Assembly (NCBI GenBank): GCA_964537955.1
Contig: CAZICY010000067.1
Span: 1 to 6,711, forward strand
Reading direction: 5' to 3'
DNA: 6,711 nt
DNA from: Mxb001 sp964537955
GTDB lineage: Bacteria; Actinomycetota; Actinomycetes; S36-B12
In this document: positions 4,552-6,711 of the stretch, one piece after another
How the letters are laid out: every line of letters starts with the position of its first letter
Numbering within the stretch: position 1 is the first letter of the stretch
Program-made: the position numbers and the translations under genes
The notes under the pieces: generated by a model
What the model was told of the DNA's origin: nothing
The model's database searches: none
What the model saw: only the letters and a program-made list of their open reading frames with translations

Positions 4552-6312
4552 ATGGCGACCTCGCTCGTCGCAGGCCCGCTGCGACTGGACTACGACGCCG
4601 GCGATATCCGGTGCGTGCGCCTCGGCGACGAGGAGATCCTCCGCCGGGTGTACGTCGCCTTCCAAGACCGCAACTGGACAGCACGCCCTTGGCGCATCGT
4701 CAGCGAGGAGATCGACGACCGCGGAGACAGTTTTGCCATCCGGGTGGCGGCAGGCGGCACCTTCGACGCGGAGCCGTTCACCTGGACGGTCGCGATCGAT
4801 GGGCGCCCCGACGGCACACTCACCTACGCCCTGCACGGGGTGGCGAGCACCCCCTTCCTGCGCAATCGGCTGGGCATCTGCGTGCTCCACCCGATGGCCG
4901 GGTTCGCCGGGCGCGCCTGCGACATCACCCATGTGGACGGCAGCGTCGAGGAAACCGCCTTCCCCGACCGGATCTCCCCGCATCAGCCCTTCCTCGACAT
5001 CGCTGCGATGACCTACCCCGTGGGCACCGATGCGCGGGCGAGCATCGCCTTCACCGGTGAGGTCTTCGAGACCGAGGACCACCGCAACTGGAGCGATGCG
5101 TCGTACAAGACCTACTGCACGCCGATCTCGCTGCCCTTCCCCGTCGAGGTGGCGGCCGGAGAGGTCATCGAGCAATCGGTCACGCTCAGCCTGTCGGGCG
5201 TTGCCGCGTCCGCTCCCCCGCCGCCGGCCACAGGCCCGGTGGAGATCACCGTGGACACAGCAGCGTGGCCGCTGCCGAGCGTGGGCGTGCACCTCACCGG
5301 CCCCGCGTGGACCGACGGGGAGGCGGCGTTCCTGCGCTCCCTCGGACTCGCCCATGTCCACGCCGACATCGACGCGGACGACCCCGGCGCAATCGAGCGC
5401 ATCGACGATGCGGTGCGACGCGCGCGCGAGCTCGGCGCGAGAGCGTTCCTGGCACTCCACGCCGCAGGCGACCCCGATCCTGCGCTCGCGGCTCCCCTGG
5501 CTGCGGCCGGCGAGACGCTCGCCGGCGTCTGGGTGATCCGTCCCAGCGAGAAGGTGACCTCGCGCCCCATCGTGGACTCCTGGCGCGCGACCCTCGGTCC
5601 GGATCTGCCCTGGGGATGCGGCACCAACCTGTACTTCACCGAGCTCAATCGCCAGCCCCCGGACAGCTCGGGCCTGGCCTGGACGACCTTCTCACTCAAC
5701 CCTCAGGTGCACGCGCACGACGATCGATCGGTGCTGCAGAACGCCGCGACGCTCGCGGTGATCGCCGCGGATGCGCCGCGGCTCAGCGGAGCCACACGCA
5801 TCCACGTGGGCCCGGTCTCGCTGCGCCCCCGCTTCAACCCCAATGCCACCGACCCGCCGTCGGACGTGAGCAGCACCGACCTGCCCGCCGATGTCGACGC
5901 CCGCCAGCGCACGTGGCTCGCCGCCGCCTGGACTGCCCTTGCCCTGGGGAGCGCGAGCGAGCCGGGGACGGTCTCGGCCATCACGCTGTTCGAGGACGTG
6001 GGGTGGAAGGGACTGCGCGCCCGCGACACCGGGCCCGAGGATCCGGCCTTCGGGGGGCGCGCCGGCGAGGAGTTCCCCGTCGCCGACGTCATCCGTGCGA
6101 TCACCGGTGCGCACACCGTGCACCCGACGTCATCGAGCGACCCGGAGGCGGTCGACGCGGTCGTGCTCGACGGCCCCGGCGGCCGGTGCGCGATCCTCGC
6201 GAACCTCACGGGCGAGACGCGCGAGGTGCGGCTCATGGGAGCCGCTGACGCCAGCCTGACGCTCGGCCCGCATGATGTGGTCACCATCAACCTGCCTGGG
6301 AGGGCTTCGTGA
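4552..6312 (+). CDS. apnL: Probable D-apionate lactonase (ApnL-like)
   Basis: This 586-residue protein resembles the D-apionate lactonase ApnL, which hydrolyses D-apionolactone to D-apionate. Family-like segments include the N-terminal LVAGPLRLDYDAGDIRCVR and the EILRRVYVAFQDRNW region (28-42), LGICVLHP (107-114), QPFLDIAAMTYPV, and FETEDHRNWSDASYKTY (172-188). I read three parts: an N-terminal beta-rich domain to about residue 215, a short Pro/Ala linker (SAPPPPATGP, 220-229), a middle part with TIM-barrel character (about 242-510, with SVGVHLTGP, GVWVIRPSEK, WGCGTNLYFTELNR and FSLNPQVHAHDD), and a small C-terminal beta domain (about 515-586). E175/D176, E364, N366, H387 and D390 are plausible catalytic residues, but I cannot assign the mechanism. 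No signal peptide is seen, so it should be cytoplasmic. ATG 4552 is two bases after the apsD stop; a longer in-frame opening from 3973 overlaps apsD and is rejected. Its stop overlaps the next gene by four bases. Outside ApnL the family is poorly characterised, so the exact substrate is inferred. Confidence 0.75.
   Translation: MATSLVAGPLRLDYDAGDIRCVRLGDEEILRRVYVAFQDRNWTARPWRIVSEEIDDRGDSFAIRVAAGGTFDAEPFTWTVAIDGRPDGTLTYALHGVASTPFLRNRLGICVLHPMAGFAGRACDITHVDGSVEETAFPDRISPHQPFLDIAAMTYPVGTDARASIAFTGEVFETEDHRNWSDASYKTYCTPISLPFPVEVAAGEVIEQSVTLSLSGVAASAPPPPATGPVEITVDTAAWPLPSVGVHLTGPAWTDGEAAFLRSLGLAHVHADIDADDPGAIERIDDAVRRARELGARAFLALHAAGDPDPALAAPLAAAGETLAGVWVIRPSEKVTSRPIVDSWRATLGPDLPWGCGTNLYFTELNRQPPDSSGLAWTTFSLNPQVHAHDDRSVLQNAATLAVIAADAPRLSGATRIHVGPVSLRPRFNPNATDPPSDVSSTDLPADVDARQRTWLAAAWTALALGSASEPGTVSAITLFEDVGWKGLRARDTGPEDPAFGGRAGEEFPVADVIRAITGAHTVHPTSSSDPEAVDAVVLDGPGGRCAILANLTGETREVRLMGAADASLTLGPHDVVTINLPGRAS
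6299..6303 (+). promoter_or_regulatory. Ribosome-binding site of the short-chain dehydrogenase gene
   Basis: GGAGG lies five bases before the GTG at 6309, inside the end of apnL, and fixes this start despite the four-base overlap. Confidence 0.65.
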
Positions 6313-6711
6313 CCGATCCGCTCTTCGACCTCGCCGGGCGCCGCGTGCTCATCACCGGAGCCGGGGGCGCGCTGGGATCGGTGCTGGCCCGGGCCTTCGG
6401 CGAGCGCGGCGCGCTCGTGGGGGTCCACGACCTCTCCGCCGAGCGCGTCGCCCCCGTCGTCGAGGCGATCCGCTCGGCTGGCGGTCAAGCGGTCGCCGTC
6501 GTCGGAGACGTCTCCACGGCCGAGGGGTCGGCGGACATCGTGCGGCGCGGCGCCGAGGCACTCGACGGGCTGGACGTGCTCCTCAACGGCGTCGGCATCA
6601 ACCGCCGCAAGCCGATGGAGGAGGTCACCCCCGAGGACTTCGACGCGATCGTCTCGGTCAACCTGCGGGCCATCTACTTCGCGAGCCAGGCGGCCCACGC
6701 GATCATGCGCC
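6309..6711 (+). CDS. Short-chain dehydrogenase/reductase, N-terminal part (cut by window edge)
   Basis: The frame starts at GTG 6309 and is open to the right edge, giving 134 codons of an expected 250 or so. LFDLAGRRVLITGAGGALG (5-23) is the Rossmann glycine-rich motif of classical SDR enzymes in a variant form (TGAGGALG rather than TGxxxGIG). GDVS is the conserved adenine-ring aspartate region, and VNLRAIYFASQA supplies the helix-4 asparagine. The NNAG motif is altered to NGVG (LLNGVGINRRKP). The catalytic Ser-Tyr-Lys lie beyond the edge. The opening LFDLAG and the GINRRKP segment are like gluconate 5-dehydrogenase and 2-deoxy-gluconate 3-dehydrogenase enzymes, which suggests a sugar-acid substrate. 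GGGAGG lies five bases before the start, and GTGA overlaps the apnL stop codon by four bases, so it belongs to the same operon. A role in oxidising D-apionate or a related sugar acid is inference from position only. Confidence 0.88.
   Translation, partial: MTDPLFDLAGRRVLITGAGGALGSVLARAFGERGALVGVHDLSAERVAPVVEAIRSAGGQAVAVVGDVSTAEGSADIVRRGAEALDGLDVLLNGVGINRRKPMEEVTPEDFDAIVSVNLRAIYFASQAAHAIMR

Noticed and set aside
5703..6698. Minus-strand open frame of 331 codons
   Set aside because: It lies antisense across the ends of two well-supported genes and their junction, shows no recognisable domain, and is explained by GC bias.

Overview
This is GC-rich DNA, almost certainly from an actinobacterium; a member of the Micrococcales is my best guess, from overall style only. 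The signs are strong G/C bias at third codon positions, GTG starts, four-base GTGA gene overlaps, starts without Shine-Dalgarno sequences placed just after a -10 hexamer, and an ilvB leader peptide of the actinobacterial kind. No RNA genes, mobile elements, CRISPR arrays or phage genes are visible.

The left part (1-2595, minus strand) is branched-chain amino acid biosynthesis. It holds a complete ilvD (dihydroxy-acid dehydratase) and, downstream on the same strand, the first 224 codons of ilvB (acetolactate synthase large subunit), which runs off the left edge. The roughly 230-base gap between them is a regulatory leader. It contains a probable -10 hexamer, a 13-residue leader peptide rich in Ile and Val (MQQIVVIVGRRAG), a strong GC stem that begins inside the last codons of the leader peptide, a terminator hairpin followed by U residues, and a competing pairing that would disrupt that terminator. 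This is the layout of ribosome-mediated attenuation. Two further small hairpins lie between the terminator and the ilvB start.

The right part (2637-6711, plus strand) diverges from ilvD across a 41-base gap. It is a tightly packed run of four genes: a two-domain mercaptopyruvate-type sulfurtransferase, a Gfo/Idh/MocA oxidoreductase resembling D-apiose dehydrogenase (ApsD), a 586-residue protein resembling D-apionate lactonase (ApnL), and the start of a short-chain dehydrogenase cut by the right edge. Junctions are a 4-base overlap, a 2-base gap and a 4-base overlap, so the genes are probably cotranscribed and translationally coupled.

Read together, ApsD would oxidise the branched plant cell-wall sugar D-apiose to the lactone and ApnL would open it to D-apionate. 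The short-chain dehydrogenase, which resembles gluconate 5-dehydrogenases, may take the acid or a related sugar acid further. The sulfurtransferase at the head of this run has no obvious role in sugar oxidation. The points most worth a second look are the ilvB attenuator, the matching leaderless-type starts of the leader peptide and ilvD, and this actinobacterial apiose-type cluster with its unexpected first gene and unassigned dehydrogenase.
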